NCBI GenBank assembly: GCA_942492055.1 | Contig: CALODP010000015.1 | Coordinates: 186,001-250,000, forward strand | Origin: CALODP01 sp942492055 | GTDB lineage: Bacteria > Bacteroidota > Ignavibacteria > Ignavibacteriales > Melioribacteraceae | Length of the DNA stretch: 64,000 nucleotides | Direction of reading: 5' to 3' | Shown: positions 35,590-45,137 of the stretch, piece after piece | How positions within the stretch are numbered: position 1 is the first letter of the stretch | Layout of the letters: the number at the start of each line of letters is the position of its first letter | Position numbers and translations under genes: made by a program | Notes under the pieces: generated by a model | Seen by the model: the letters and a program-made list of their open reading frames with translations, nothing else | Database searches by the model: none | What the model was told of the DNA's origin: nothing

Positions 35590-36954
35590 GTGTCGAAAAA
35601 TATTCAACCAAGTTTTAACGCGCGGTTAACATACGCCGCGATTATATTAATAATATCTACAATCAGTTATCATTTTTCCGAAATCATCTCGAACAATTTG
35701 CTACTCAGTGGCGCGATCGGGCTGATTTTATTAACCGCCTCAATTAAGAAAACCAGAGGATTCGCTACTATGCTTCTTTTCCCTGTGGTAGCTTTCGGGT
35801 TGTTGAACTTTTCGTACGAAGGGGAAACAGTCTCTTACGGAATGCTTATGCTCGGCGCGGGGAGTTTATTCTCTCTATACGGAGATAAATATCTGCCGAT
35901 AAAGAGATTGTACATAACCGAAGAGAGGAAAAGTATTGGTGGTTTAGCCGGATATTTCCTGGCGATTCTGGGAATAACATGTTACTACGTCTTTAAGCAT
36001 GACGCGATGAGCGGGGAATATTTTTATCTGATTGCGCTGATTTCCAGTTTTGTTATTACGGCTGTTTATCTTCTCTTTAGTCGCGGCACCGCCGATTTTC
36101 TAATCCCGATTCTCTTTACATTTTTGGCGATTATTCTCTTTGTCGATTACAGCGTGGAACAATCGGTAGCAATGCTATGGGGATTTCTATTCGCGATTGT
36201 TATTTCGGTAATATCTTATCGTGTGAAGTTCTTAACCCTTAGTGGTGCGATAGCCCAGTTTCTGTTGGCGATATTCATCTTCGGTTTCGGAGGTTGGAAA
36301 TGGACAGTTCCCATACTGACCTTTTTTATTCTCTCCAGTCTTCTTTCCAAAGTACGGACAAAGAAGAATGTAGTGGTTGAGGCTTATTTCGAAAAGTCCG
36401 GAGTCAGAGATTACATGCAGGTATTTGCCAACGGCGGATTGGGAGGAATTCTTGTATTGGGAAATATGCTTTATCCCAGCGATCTCTTCTATCTGATTTA
36501 CATTTCCACTCTCGCGGCAGTTTGTGCCGATACGTGGGGAACCGAAATTGGAACATTGAGGAAAACACAAACGTATAACATATTGAATTTCAAGCCGATA
36601 GATCAAGGGGTTTCCGGTGGCATATCAGTTCAAGGTACACTGGGAGCTATGTTGGGAGCTTTTGTAATTTCGTTTTCCGGAATCTATTGGGTGAATATAT
36701 CAATCGGGGGATATCTTCTATTGATTACACTTTCCGGTTTGTTCGGGAGCATTGTCGATAGTATATTGGGAGCGACCATACAAGCTCAGTATCTTTGCAG
36801 AACTTGCAAAAAGATTACCGAAAAGCTTTTCCATTGCGGTGAAAAAACAGATCATGTTAAAGGGATCGAATGGATGAATAACGACGTGGTCAATCTCTTT
36901 GCCGGCGTTTTCGGCGGAGTGTTTACATTTTTGATTGTCATCATTTTCTTATAA
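35590..36954 (+). CDS. DUF92 (TMEM19/VTE6-like) membrane protein
   Basis: A membrane protein of 454 residues, start GTG 35590. The C-terminal half has the DUF92 marks: 'NGGLGGILVLGNML', 'AAVCADTWGTEIGTL' (about 311-325), 'GVSGGISVQGTLGAMLGAF' and 'GLFGSIVDSILGATIQAQYL' (about 385-404). The N-terminal half (1-200) is a further set of six to seven helices. A plant member (VTE6) phosphorylates phytyl-phosphate, and the cyanobacterial relative is similar; bacterial members outside that group are untested. It is 12 bases from the TPR gene, so it probably heads the envelope operon or was placed upstream of it. Confidence 0.85.
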   Translation: MSKNIQPSFNARLTYAAIILIISTISYHFSEIISNNLLLSGAIGLILLTASIKKTRGFATMLLFPVVAFGLLNFSYEGETVSYGMLMLGAGSLFSLYGDKYLPIKRLYITEERKSIGGLAGYFLAILGITCYYVFKHDAMSGEYFYLIALISSFVITAVYLLFSRGTADFLIPILFTFLAIILFVDYSVEQSVAMLWGFLFAIVISVISYRVKFLTLSGAIAQFLLAIFIFGFGGWKWTVPILTFFILSSLLSKVRTKKNVVVEAYFEKSGVRDYMQVFANGGLGGILVLGNMLYPSDLFYLIYISTLAAVCADTWGTEIGTLRKTQTYNILNFKPIDQGVSGGISVQGTLGAMLGAFVISFSGIYWVNISIGGYLLLITLSGLFGSIVDSILGATIQAQYLCRTCKKITEKLFHCGEKTDHVKGIEWMNNDVVNLFAGVFGGVFTFLIVIIFL

Positions 36955-36965
36955 AAATTACGCGT

Positions 36966-39929
36966 ATGAAACTAAAACTAATATCGATATTACTTTTGAG
37001 CGGAACACTCTTCGCTCAAAGCTACACGAAAGATTTTTCCGAGGCGATGGATTTTTTCAACGATAAGGATTTTACGAAGGCGCATCTTTTGTTCGCCGAT
37101 ATTCTTAAGGAGAAATCATCCGACTGGGAGCTTCTTTCGGCTGCTAAATATTACAGCGCCCTTTCTCTGATGCATTTGAAGCAATTCGAGGGGGCGGTCT
37201 CTGAGTTCGAGGATTTTATTGATAACTACAGAGCCTCAAGCTACCGTGACGCTGCTCTTTATAATCTGGGCGCAATCTATTTTAAGAACGAGCAATATGA
37301 TGATTGCCGAACAAGGCTGATAATGCTTCTTAACGAGTATCCGAAAAGTGAATTTGCAGGATTGGCTTACTATTGGATAGGGGAAGCCTTTAAGGCAGAG
37401 GATAAACTTGTTGAGGCTGAGGATTTCTTCAACGAGGCTGTTATGTCCAGGGAAGGGAAGAGCTCGGTAGATTACAGCTTATATTCATTGGCTAATCTTT
37501 ACGAGACAACCGAGGAATACGCGAACGCTGTTACCTACTACGATGAGTTGTTGGCATATTATAGCGATAGTCAGTTAGCTCCTTTTGCCCAGTTCCGTAT
37601 CGGTGTATGTTATTTCTCTTTGAAAGAGTATGACAGAGCGGTTCTTGAACTTTCCGACCCTATGATTGATAAGTTGCCTGACGATGTACGTAAGGAAGCC
37701 GAATATAAATTGGCTGATTCTTTTTTCCGCTTGAAGGAATTTAAGAACGCCGAAGAGATTTATAAAAGTTTACTTTCCAAATACAACGACGGATCGGTTA
37801 CGGAGCAAGTAAAATACGGGCTTGCGTGGATCAATTTCCAGATGAAGGAATATACCGAAGCTTTCAGAAGATTCGACGAATTGATCTTCGCCGATAGCGA
37901 CACGATAGCCGCAAACTCTTTGTATTGGAGCGGTGAATGCCAAAGGTATTTGGGTAAGAACGAAGAGGCTATCAAAACATATTTCGAGTTTTTGAAACAA
38001 TATCCCGAAAACAGAATGGCCGAAGAGGTTCGTTTTAATTTGGGAGTGATTCAATATAACAGTGGTGATTTGAAGAAGGCCGAGCGTAATTTGATCTTTG
38101 CCATTAAAGCTGATAATAAAGATATCAGCGGCAAAGCGTTAACATTATTGGGGGAAATCAAGCTAGTCGGTAAAGATTATAACGCTGCCGAGGAGTTCTT
38201 TAAGCGAGCTATCGGAATAGCTAAGTTGAAAGATATTTATAAGAACAGAGCCATACTGGGAGCCGGCGTAGCTCAGTATTATCTGGACAGATTCGATGAC
38301 GCAGCCATGAACCTTAGCGATCTCGCTGCAAGGTTTCCTAGATTCGAAAAGAATAAAGTCAATTTCTATCTGGGAGAGGCTCACTTTGCCAACGGAGATT
38401 TTACCAGCGCAATTAAGAATTACCACAGAGTTGATGTCGATGACGAGAATGTCGGAGGGATGGCTCTTTACGGAAAGGCATACTCTTTTTATAATATAAA
38501 GGATTTCGCGAACTCCGCTTTCTATTTCGAAGAGTATCGCAGAAGAAACCGTAACGGGAAATTTGTTGACGACGCCAAGCTAAGGGAAGCCGATAGTTAT
38601 TTCGGTACGAAAAATTTTGAGAAAGCGGCCGAGTTATACGGGGATGTTTTTAATAACAACAGAAGATTCAGAAACGATTTTGCCTATTACCAATATGGCC
38701 AGTCTCTGTTTCATTCGGGAAATTCGGAGAAGGCGGTTGAAGTATTTTCCGATTTGCAAACTAAGTATAGTTCTTCAAAATACGCAGATGATTCGCAATA
38801 CTTAATCGGTTGGATCCATTTTCAGCAGAATAGCTTTAATCAGGCAATCGCTGATTATAATAAGTTACTAAATACTTATTCCTCAACTTCAATCAGACCT
38901 ATCGCTATCTACTCGATAGGGGATTGTTTTTACAATTTGGAGAAGTATGATTCCGCATTGGTTTATTACACGAGGATAACCGAAAAGTATTCCAATACAC
39001 CTTATGTTTACGACGCGGTAAACGGAATTCATTATTGCTATATGGCCAAGGATAAGCCTGCAAAAGCTATTAAGTTGATCGATCAATACACCGAAAGCAA
39101 TGGTAATACAAACTCTGCCGATAAGATATTTCTTTTGAAAGGTGAAATCTATTACAGTCAGGGGGAATACAAAAAAGCGATAGCATCCTATGAGGAGTTT
39201 AAGGAGAAGTATCCTAACAGTTCCTTGATGCCACAAGCTCATTATTGGATCGGGAAAAGTGCCGCCAATAAAGGGGATAAAAATGTGGCAAAAGAAAATT
39301 TCTCATATCTGGCCGAGAACCATCTGAATTCCAAATACGGAATCGACGCGGTAGTTGAGTTGGGAAAATTGTACAGCGACGGGAAACAATTTGCCGAAGC
39401 AGCCAAACTATACGCCGATGTTGCCGAAAAAGTGGATGCCTCGCCGAGAGTGCCGGAATTATTATACTTAAAAGGGTTAGCCGAAGTTAGTAACAAAGAT
39501 ACTGCCATAGCATATAAAACATTCGAAGATATTTTCTCATTTTACGGCGGGGAGATATTCGCAGATAAAGCAAAGATTGAGCTTGGGATAATCGAGTTGG
39601 GAAGAAAGAATTATTCCAAAGCCGAAGAGTACTTCCTGACATTAGGGGAGAAACGTATGGATGATATTGGTGCCAGAGCCCAATATCTATACGGATACAC
39701 ATTGTTTGAGCAGAATAGAATTAACGAAGCGATATCGGCTTTTGTGCGTGTAAGATCAGTCTTTGCTGCCTACGACGAATGGTACACCGCGTCGTTATTG
39801 AAGTTAGGCGATTCTTACAAGAAACTAAGAGATAAGAAAAAAGCTCGTGATATGTATCGGGCTGTAATTAAACGTCATCCGAAAGATGACTTCGGAGCAG
39901 AAGCAAGAAAAAAATTGAATAGACTATGA
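36966..39929 (+). CDS. Large periplasmic TPR protein (987 aa)
   Basis: A protein of 987 residues with a signal peptide (MKLKLISILLLSGTLFAQ). Tandem tetratricopeptide-like repeats of about 35 residues fill nearly the whole chain, with 'AvsyFeefi..YP.S..a..A.y.lG..yf...dy..A' pattern (for example 'AIASYEEFKEKYPNSSLMPQ' near 740). It should form a long superhelical scaffold in the periplasm, like an extended YbgF/CpoB. The following gene starts within its last codons (ATGA overlap). Placed before ExbB/ExbD/TonB, it is a candidate platform that links the energised inner-membrane motor to outer-membrane barrels; that is inference. Confidence 0.85.
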   Translation: MKLKLISILLLSGTLFAQSYTKDFSEAMDFFNDKDFTKAHLLFADILKEKSSDWELLSAAKYYSALSLMHLKQFEGAVSEFEDFIDNYRASSYRDAALYNLGAIYFKNEQYDDCRTRLIMLLNEYPKSEFAGLAYYWIGEAFKAEDKLVEAEDFFNEAVMSREGKSSVDYSLYSLANLYETTEEYANAVTYYDELLAYYSDSQLAPFAQFRIGVCYFSLKEYDRAVLELSDPMIDKLPDDVRKEAEYKLADSFFRLKEFKNAEEIYKSLLSKYNDGSVTEQVKYGLAWINFQMKEYTEAFRRFDELIFADSDTIAANSLYWSGECQRYLGKNEEAIKTYFEFLKQYPENRMAEEVRFNLGVIQYNSGDLKKAERNLIFAIKADNKDISGKALTLLGEIKLVGKDYNAAEEFFKRAIGIAKLKDIYKNRAILGAGVAQYYLDRFDDAAMNLSDLAARFPRFEKNKVNFYLGEAHFANGDFTSAIKNYHRVDVDDENVGGMALYGKAYSFYNIKDFANSAFYFEEYRRRNRNGKFVDDAKLREADSYFGTKNFEKAAELYGDVFNNNRRFRNDFAYYQYGQSLFHSGNSEKAVEVFSDLQTKYSSSKYADDSQYLIGWIHFQQNSFNQAIADYNKLLNTYSSTSIRPIAIYSIGDCFYNLEKYDSALVYYTRITEKYSNTPYVYDAVNGIHYCYMAKDKPAKAIKLIDQYTESNGNTNSADKIFLLKGEIYYSQGEYKKAIASYEEFKEKYPNSSLMPQAHYWIGKSAANKGDKNVAKENFSYLAENHLNSKYGIDAVVELGKLYSDGKQFAEAAKLYADVAEKVDASPRVPELLYLKGLAEVSNKDTAIAYKTFEDIFSFYGGEIFADKAKIELGIIELGRKNYSKAEEYFLTLGEKRMDDIGARAQYLYGYTLFEQNRINEAISAFVRVRSVFAAYDEWYTASLLKLGDSYKKLRDKKKARDMYRAVIKRHPKDDFGAEARKKLNRL

Positions 39930-41506
39930 AAAAGAGAATAATATTAACCTTACTGTTATTGCCCGTTTTGGTTTGGGCGCAAGATGAAAGCCAGAGTGTT
40001 GAGCTACCTGATTTTGTTATTACTGGTGTTAAGAGTATTAATCTTCCGGTTCTAAAGAAAGCCAAACCGGAACTGGTACAGACATTATCGGAGGAATTCT
40101 TCTATCCTTCTTATTCGCCGGAGGAATTTACCACGGCAGGTAAATCGGATCCCATAGCAAGAGAGCTGAGTCTTTTCGATAATGAGTTTGTTACTACCGG
40201 CTTACTCCGACTTAAAGGGGGAATGTATACATTGCCTTTCGGGGATTTCACTCTGAGTAAGAATTACAAACACGCTTTGCTGCAAGCCGGGATTTGGGGG
40301 GAGAATATAACGGAGTATGAAGACAACGCCGGTTATAATGTTTCCGGTGGAAAAATTAATACCGATTTTTTCATAAGTAACGAATCAGATTTTTTACCCG
40401 GATTAAAGATTGGTGTTGAAGGGGAGTTTTCTCGGGACAAATATCATTTGTACGGTTCAACTACTCCTAAGCTGAAGAGAGAGACCGACAACGGTTTTGT
40501 CTCCGTAAGTGTGATAAATAATCTGAGAAGTACTCTGAAATACGGAGCGGTTTTTTCGACCGATCAGATAAATTTCAGAAACACCAAACGTGAAGAGGTT
40601 ATTAATGGTGGAAGCGCCTTTGTGCGAAGTAGAATCGGTGCCTTCGGAGTTAAAGGGGATTTGACATATAAGTCGCAGGATATTTCCACGAAGAATAGCA
40701 ACAATACATTTTTCAATGGTAACGCTGCCGTAACGATTACTCCTTCGAATAATCTCTATATCGATTTGGGAATAACTTACGCGAAAGCCGGAGATGACGG
40801 ATTCTTTATGCCGCGGGTTAATCTGTCGACTGTGTTGGAAAAGAACATTTCCATCTATGCCGGATATAAACCTTACGCGGAATTCTACACCGGTAAAGAT
40901 TTCAAAGCGGGGAACAGATATTTCGATCTGAATGATGACGAATATATTTTTACCGAGTATTCATCGAATGTGGAAGTTGCGATAAAGTATGAATACAAAG
41001 ATCTTTTCGAAGCAAACGGTGGGTTCAGTTACATGTCCGCCGAAAACTATTTCTATTATGAGGATATTGATTTCGACGGAGTATTTGATTTACAAAAGAC
41101 TAACGAAGTGAAGAATGCCTCTGTCTTTCTTGATGTGTTAGTTCATCCTAATAGATACGGAATGTTTTACGGTTCGTTGAGATACTCCAACATAAAGGAG
41201 AATAATGGTAATGTTATTCCTTATGAGCCTGCGGTTAGGATGAATTTCGAATACGGTTACAGATTTCCGATCGGCATTACTGTTACTGCCGGATTTGATA
41301 TAGTAAGCTCTTTCTATTCCGATTTGGCTAATAATAACAAGGTCGACGGAGAATACAATCTGTCGATAGGTGGTAAATATAATCTATTCGACTCGATACA
41401 AGTTACGCTGGATATAGAGAATTTGATGAATCGCGATAATTATCGTTGGGCAAATTACAAAGAAAAACCATTTGATATAGTAGCGGGAATTAATTACCGT
41501 TGGTAA
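39926..41506 (+). CDS. Outer-membrane beta-barrel protein, TonB-receptor-like without plug
   Basis: A protein of 526 residues with a signal peptide (MKKRIILTLLLLPVLVWAQ). A segment like a TonB box/energy-coupling N-terminus ('VELPDFVITGVKSINLP', 25-41) follows. The barrel has alternating strands ending 'NYKEKPFDIVAGINYRW', with the usual aromatic end, and the last strands resemble TonB-dependent receptors ('TLDIENLMNRDNYRW'). There is no recognisable plug domain, so it may be a porin or an export partner rather than a classical receptor. It overlaps the upstream TPR gene by four bases and belongs to the ExbBD/TonB operon. Confidence 0.78.
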   Translation: MKKRIILTLLLLPVLVWAQDESQSVELPDFVITGVKSINLPVLKKAKPELVQTLSEEFFYPSYSPEEFTTAGKSDPIARELSLFDNEFVTTGLLRLKGGMYTLPFGDFTLSKNYKHALLQAGIWGENITEYEDNAGYNVSGGKINTDFFISNESDFLPGLKIGVEGEFSRDKYHLYGSTTPKLKRETDNGFVSVSVINNLRSTLKYGAVFSTDQINFRNTKREEVINGGSAFVRSRIGAFGVKGDLTYKSQDISTKNSNNTFFNGNAAVTITPSNNLYIDLGITYAKAGDDGFFMPRVNLSTVLEKNISIYAGYKPYAEFYTGKDFKAGNRYFDLNDDEYIFTEYSSNVEVAIKYEYKDLFEANGGFSYMSAENYFYYEDIDFDGVFDLQKTNEVKNASVFLDVLVHPNRYGMFYGSLRYSNIKENNGNVIPYEPAVRMNFEYGYRFPIGITVTAGFDIVSSFYSDLANNNKVDGEYNLSIGGKYNLFDSIQVTLDIENLMNRDNYRWANYKEKPFDIVAGINYRW

Positions 41507-41543
41507 GAAAAATATTTCGGTACAAAATACAGTAGAAAATTCA

Positions 41544-43094
41544 ATGAGAAGAGAAGAGTTAGCAAAGAAAATAGCTGATAGTATTGGGGTATCAGGAGTC
41601 GGGTATGAGTTTATTTTCAAAACATTCTTGGATATACTCACCGGCGAGCTCAAAGATAACGAAGCTATCAAGTTTCTGGATCTCGGTGTTTTTCAATTGA
41701 AGAAAGAACCGGTTCCAAGAGAAGAAAGAAAAATGCTACCCGAAGGTGTATTCCAAAAACGGGTTATTGTTTTTTCTCCTATTTCCGATTCCACGCAAGA
41801 GAAGAGTGGCGCGGCTTTTCTGAGTTTCGATGTTGATGATTTCGAACCTAGTGCCGAAGAATATAGTGAGGACGTTTTTGAGCTGGGGATTAATAAACCC
41901 TTGATTCCATTGAAGAAAAGTGGAGAAGAGGGAAGCTCCATCGCTATTGTTTCCAGATTGACTGAGTTCATCAAAAACGGAATGATGATTGGCGATTTCA
42001 ATATCTGGGACGATTTGGTTAGTCCTTCTCACAAAGAGAGCAAAGAGGTTGTTGAGTCTTCTGTTATCGAGGAAGCAGAGGAGAAGGAAGAAGTAGCCGA
42101 GGAAATTTCCGATGAGGATATTTTCGGGAAATTGGCTATGGAGATAGCGGAAGATAAAACAGAAGCCGACGGTGAGCTTTTGGATGAGATAGGGGAAGAG
42201 ATCAATATCGGAGAAGAGGAAGAAGAATTTGAACCCTATACCGGAAGTGCATTTGACGAATCGGAGGCCGTATTTCTTCCCGAGCAAGATGAGGAAGAAA
42301 ATGTCGGGATGGATACACTTGACGATATGTTCGATGAAGAAAATCTTCTTGAAGAGTTCGAGGAAGAAGATGAAGTTCCGATAATAGAGGAAGAAGCTGA
42401 GGTAGAGAAAAAAGATCTCTTCGACCAATTGGAAAATTATCTCGATGAAGATGATAATGACATAGATGTATCCGAAGCCGGAGAGGAAGAATCTGTAGAA
42501 GATTCGGCGGAGGAAACCGATGAAGAAGAAACATCGGAGGAAGTAGCCGAAGAGGAAAACGAGTTGACCGATAGTGAAGAGGAAGATACAATATCAGAAG
42601 AGAAATGGTACAAGAAAAAGTTGGTAATCATTTCCGCGGCTTCAGCATTGGGCGCGATTATTATTATCGCTGCTTTATTCTTATTTACCGGTGGTGATGA
42701 CGAAACGGTTAAAGCGAAAGTGGATTCGGCGAATAACAATGTACCGAAAAAGACAGAAGCTGTTCCAGCTAAGAGTGATTCCGAAAAGGTAGTGGTATTC
42801 GAAGAAGAGACTAGGCCTCCTAAACCAACCGGATTATACAGAGAGAGTCCGAGCGACAAAGAAATAACCAACAGAATATTTTTCGACGGGAACTATTATT
42901 CTGTTCAGATGTCTTCATGGAGAAATTCCGGAATAGCCGAAAAGGAAGTGGCACGATTCAAGAAAAAGGATTTTGACGCATATATTTTAAAGGCATATAT
43001 AGCTCAGAAAAAGAGTACCTGGTATAGAGTTAGAATAGGTTACTTCGATTCGAAAGAAGAAGCGCAAAAGTTTTTGAAAGAAAATAAATTATAA
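41544..43094 (+). CDS. HU-like domain / acidic linker / transmembrane / SPOR-domain protein
   Basis: A protein of 516 residues with four parts. Residues 1-80 resemble an HU/IHF-type DNA-binding fold ('MRREELAKKIADSIG...FLDLGVFQLKK'); a long very acidic stretch (about 110-345, many E/D runs) follows. Then come one membrane helix (about 358-380, 'KKLVIISAASALGAIIIIAA') and a C-terminal SPOR domain (about 446-516, 'YYSVQMSSWRNSGIAEKEV'). SPOR binds denuded peptidoglycan at division sites. HU-CCDC81-like domains joined to SPOR are known in Bacteroidota; their cellular role is unproven. The domain order puts the HU part in the cytosol and SPOR in the periplasm. It sits directly before exbB. Confidence 0.78.
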   Translation: MRREELAKKIADSIGVSGVGYEFIFKTFLDILTGELKDNEAIKFLDLGVFQLKKEPVPREERKMLPEGVFQKRVIVFSPISDSTQEKSGAAFLSFDVDDFEPSAEEYSEDVFELGINKPLIPLKKSGEEGSSIAIVSRLTEFIKNGMMIGDFNIWDDLVSPSHKESKEVVESSVIEEAEEKEEVAEEISDEDIFGKLAMEIAEDKTEADGELLDEIGEEINIGEEEEEFEPYTGSAFDESEAVFLPEQDEEENVGMDTLDDMFDEENLLEEFEEEDEVPIIEEEAEVEKKDLFDQLENYLDEDDNDIDVSEAGEEESVEDSAEETDEEETSEEVAEEENELTDSEEEDTISEEKWYKKKLVIISAASALGAIIIIAALFLFTGGDDETVKAKVDSANNNVPKKTEAVPAKSDSEKVVVFEEETRPPKPTGLYRESPSDKEITNRIFFDGNYYSVQMSSWRNSGIAEKEVARFKKKDFDAYILKAYIAQKKSTWYRVRIGYFDSKEEAQKFLKENKL

Positions 43095-43112
43095 AGTAAC
43101 AACGGGAAAAAG

Positions 43113-43763
43113 ATGAGTTTGTTCTCAATAGTATTTAAGGGTGGATGGCTGTTATTGCCAATATTAATAGGATCGGTAATCGCGTTAGCAATAATAATCG
43201 ACAGATATTTGGTAATTAGAAAATCGAGATTGAATGTTCCGGCTTTTTTGGTGAAGATAAGAAGTCAGCTGAAGAAAAAAAATATAGAAGGGGCAATGGC
43301 GTTATGCACCGAAGAGAAATCTCCGGCGGCCAACATTGTTCGTAAGGGACTGAAGAAATACAAATTCGGGCATCAGAGAGTTAAGGAAGCAATAGAAAGT
43401 GCCGGTAAACAGGAAGTTAGTAAGTTGGAAAAAGGACTTTCCGTTTTGGCCACTATTTCCGGTGTCGCTCCTTTGTTGGGATTTTTGGGTACAGTAACAG
43501 GAATGATTTCCGCGTTTATGAGAATTGAGGATCTTCAGGGAGCCGCAAATCCCAGCGATTTGGCTGGTGGTATCTGGGAAGCTTTGCTTACAACCGCTTT
43601 CGGTCTTGGCGTTGGTATTATTGCTTATACCTTTTACAACTATCTTGTCTCCGCTATTGGAAAGCTTGTAGCTGATATGGAAGTGATATCCAATGACGTA
43701 GTTGATATTTTGGAAGAAGTAGAATCGAATGAACAAGAGAAACAAGTAGAAATAGAATTGTAA
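43113..43763 (+). CDS. ExbB/TolQ/MotA-type proton channel
   Basis: A protein of 216 residues with the family's three helices. The first is near residues 10-33 ('LLPILIGSVIALAIIIDRYL'), and the conserved pair 'SVLATISGVAPLLGFLGTVTGMI' and 'GGIWEALLTTAFGLGVGIIAYTFYN' follow. The polar residues of the ion path, such as the Thr in 'LLTTAFGLGVGI', are present. With ExbD it uses the proton gradient to drive TonB. Whether it is functionally ExbB or TolQ cannot be told from sequence; the TonB-type protein downstream favours ExbB. 18 bases after the SPOR gene. Confidence 0.9.
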   Translation: MSLFSIVFKGGWLLLPILIGSVIALAIIIDRYLVIRKSRLNVPAFLVKIRSQLKKKNIEGAMALCTEEKSPAANIVRKGLKKYKFGHQRVKEAIESAGKQEVSKLEKGLSVLATISGVAPLLGFLGTVTGMISAFMRIEDLQGAANPSDLAGGIWEALLTTAFGLGVGIIAYTFYNYLVSAIGKLVADMEVISNDVVDILEEVESNEQEKQVEIEL

Positions 43764-43775
43764 TCGGGGGAAGAA

Positions 43776-44180
43776 ATGAAATTTCAAATGTCAAACAAGA
43801 GGCTCGATATTTTCAGCTTTTCTTCTCTGACCGATATTGTGATGTTACTCTTGATTTTCTTTTTGCTTACATCGCAATTCGTAATACAGACCGGTGTTAA
43901 GGTGAAACTCCCCGGGGCTAAAAACAACGAGCAGGCTATCCCATCGAAGATGATTGTTTCGATCACCGAGGCGCAAAAGATTTTCGTTGGTAAAGAGGAA
44001 GTTGGGATGGATGCCTTAGCAGGGAAATTGATCAGACTGAAAGAGAGTCAAAAGGAAAATAATATCATAATCCGCGCGGATAAAGCGGTTAATATTGATA
44101 TGGTAATTAAAGTAATCGATGCGGCAAAGGGTGTTGGTATTGATAAGTTCACGATAGAAACAGAGAAGGAATCATTTTAA
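43776..44180 (+). CDS. ExbD/TolR-type biopolymer transport protein
   Basis: A protein of 134 residues with one N-terminal helix that carries the conserved Asp ('SLTDIVMLLLIFFLLTSQFV', Asp in 'LTDIVM' near residue 18). A periplasmic domain ends in 'GIDKFTIETEKE', with the 'IRADKAVNIDMVIKVIDAAK' pattern of TolR/ExbD. It partners ExbB, coupling proton flow to TonB movement. It starts 12 bases after exbB and ends 3 bases before the TonB gene. Confidence 0.92.
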   Translation: MKFQMSNKRLDIFSFSSLTDIVMLLLIFFLLTSQFVIQTGVKVKLPGAKNNEQAIPSKMIVSITEAQKIFVGKEEVGMDALAGKLIRLKESQKENNIIIRADKAVNIDMVIKVIDAAKGVGIDKFTIETEKESF

Positions 44181-44183
44181 GTT

Positions 44184-44849
44184 TTGAGACGATCAGAATA
44201 TTCATATTTAATCTCCCTTGCGCTACATGTAGGAATACTTTTGCTCCTTTTGGTATTTAATATTAATCAAGAGTACGAAACCGAAGAATATGTAACAATT
44301 GGATTCGGAACCTACGGCAGAGTTAGCTCTTCCGGTAAGGTCGGGAATCCGAAAGAACAACCGGCTGAGAAGAAAGAGATTAAGAAAAAAGAAGAGAAGA
44401 AAGTAGAAGTACCAAAGGTAAAGAATAGTGATGAAACCAATAATGTTGTCGCAGCCAAGGATGAGAAAGAGAAGAAAGAGGAAAAGAAGTTAAAGAAGAA
44501 AGAAGAAAAGAAAGATGAAGCGAATGATCAAGGACGGGATGTAGCGGGAGCCGGTACCGGAATGTTCGGATTTGATATAGACTTTGGTGGAAAAGGGAAA
44601 CGTAATATTTACAGTTACAGTTTACCACCCTATCCTTCAGGGGTTTCGAAAGAGATCGATGTGAAACTGAAGTTTACTATTCTACCGGATGGTACCGTAG
44701 GCAGAATTATTCCGTTACGAAAGGCCGACGCGAAATTGGAAGAGGCCGCGATAAACTCACTTAAACGTTGGCGTTTCGAGCCATTGCCGAACAGCCAGAA
44801 ACAATCGGTGCAAACAGCCGTTATTATTTTCCCGTTTCGGCTTCAGTAA
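44184..44849 (+). CDS. TonB family protein
   Basis: A protein of 221 residues, start TTG 44184. It has one N-terminal helix (about 11-25, 'LHVGILLLLLVFNI') and a Lys/Glu-rich linker (about 55-115). The C-terminal TonB domain is about 150-221 ('KLKFTILPDGTVGRIIPLRK', 'AINSLKRWRFEPLP'). It crosses the periplasm and pulls on outer-membrane receptors; the two barrels at 6.7-9.6 and 39.9-41.5 kb are candidate clients. It is the last gene of the run DUF92-TPR-barrel-SPOR-ExbB-ExbD-TonB. Its end overlaps the 3' end of a convergent minus-strand gene by 26 bases. Confidence 0.88.
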   Translation: MRRSEYSYLISLALHVGILLLLLVFNINQEYETEEYVTIGFGTYGRVSSSGKVGNPKEQPAEKKEIKKKEEKKVEVPKVKNSDETNNVVAAKDEKEKKEEKKLKKKEEKKDEANDQGRDVAGAGTGMFGFDIDFGGKGKRNIYSYSLPPYPSGVSKEIDVKLKFTILPDGTVGRIIPLRKADAKLEEAAINSLKRWRFEPLPNSQKQSVQTAVIIFPFRLQ

Positions 44850-45129
44850 CTTTTCGGATGTCTTTGTAATAGAACCAATAGAAAGGTATTTCCGCGATAG
44901 TAAGAATTAGCAAGGCTACTGTATCCATATTGAAATCTTTTGTAAAAAAGGAATAATCGGGTACAATAGCTTTGGTAATCATCGTGGCGATCGGCCAGCC
45001 AATTGAGAAGATAATAACAATGAAGGCCACATTAATAAATCCGGAAGAAAGCTCTTCTCTTTTCCATTTGAGCCAAAATACAGTTATAATAAAAAGAGCG
45101 TGTAGTAGAAATATTATTGCGCTGACCAT
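44824..45129 (-). CDS. Small membrane protein, 101 aa, unknown
   Basis: A protein of 101 residues with three hydrophobic stretches ('AIIFLLHALFIITVFWL', 'NVAFIVIIFSIGWPIATMI', 'ALLILTIAEIPFYWFYY'). No family is recognised. Its stop codon lies inside the tonB gene on the other strand (26-base convergent overlap). The start lies 8 bases after the stop of the gene upstream on the same strand, so it ends the minus-strand run. Confidence 0.6.
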   Translation of the reverse strand: MVSAIIFLLHALFIITVFWLKWKREELSSGFINVAFIVIIFSIGWPIATMITKAIVPDYSFFTKDFNMDTVALLILTIAEIPFYWFYYKDIRKVTEAETGK

Positions 45130-45137
45130 CTTCTATC

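Noticed and set aside
41736..42871. Long frames antisense to the acidic part of the HU/SPOR gene
   Set aside because: GAA/GAG-rich coding DNA leaves the opposite strand free of stops; no start signals or domains.
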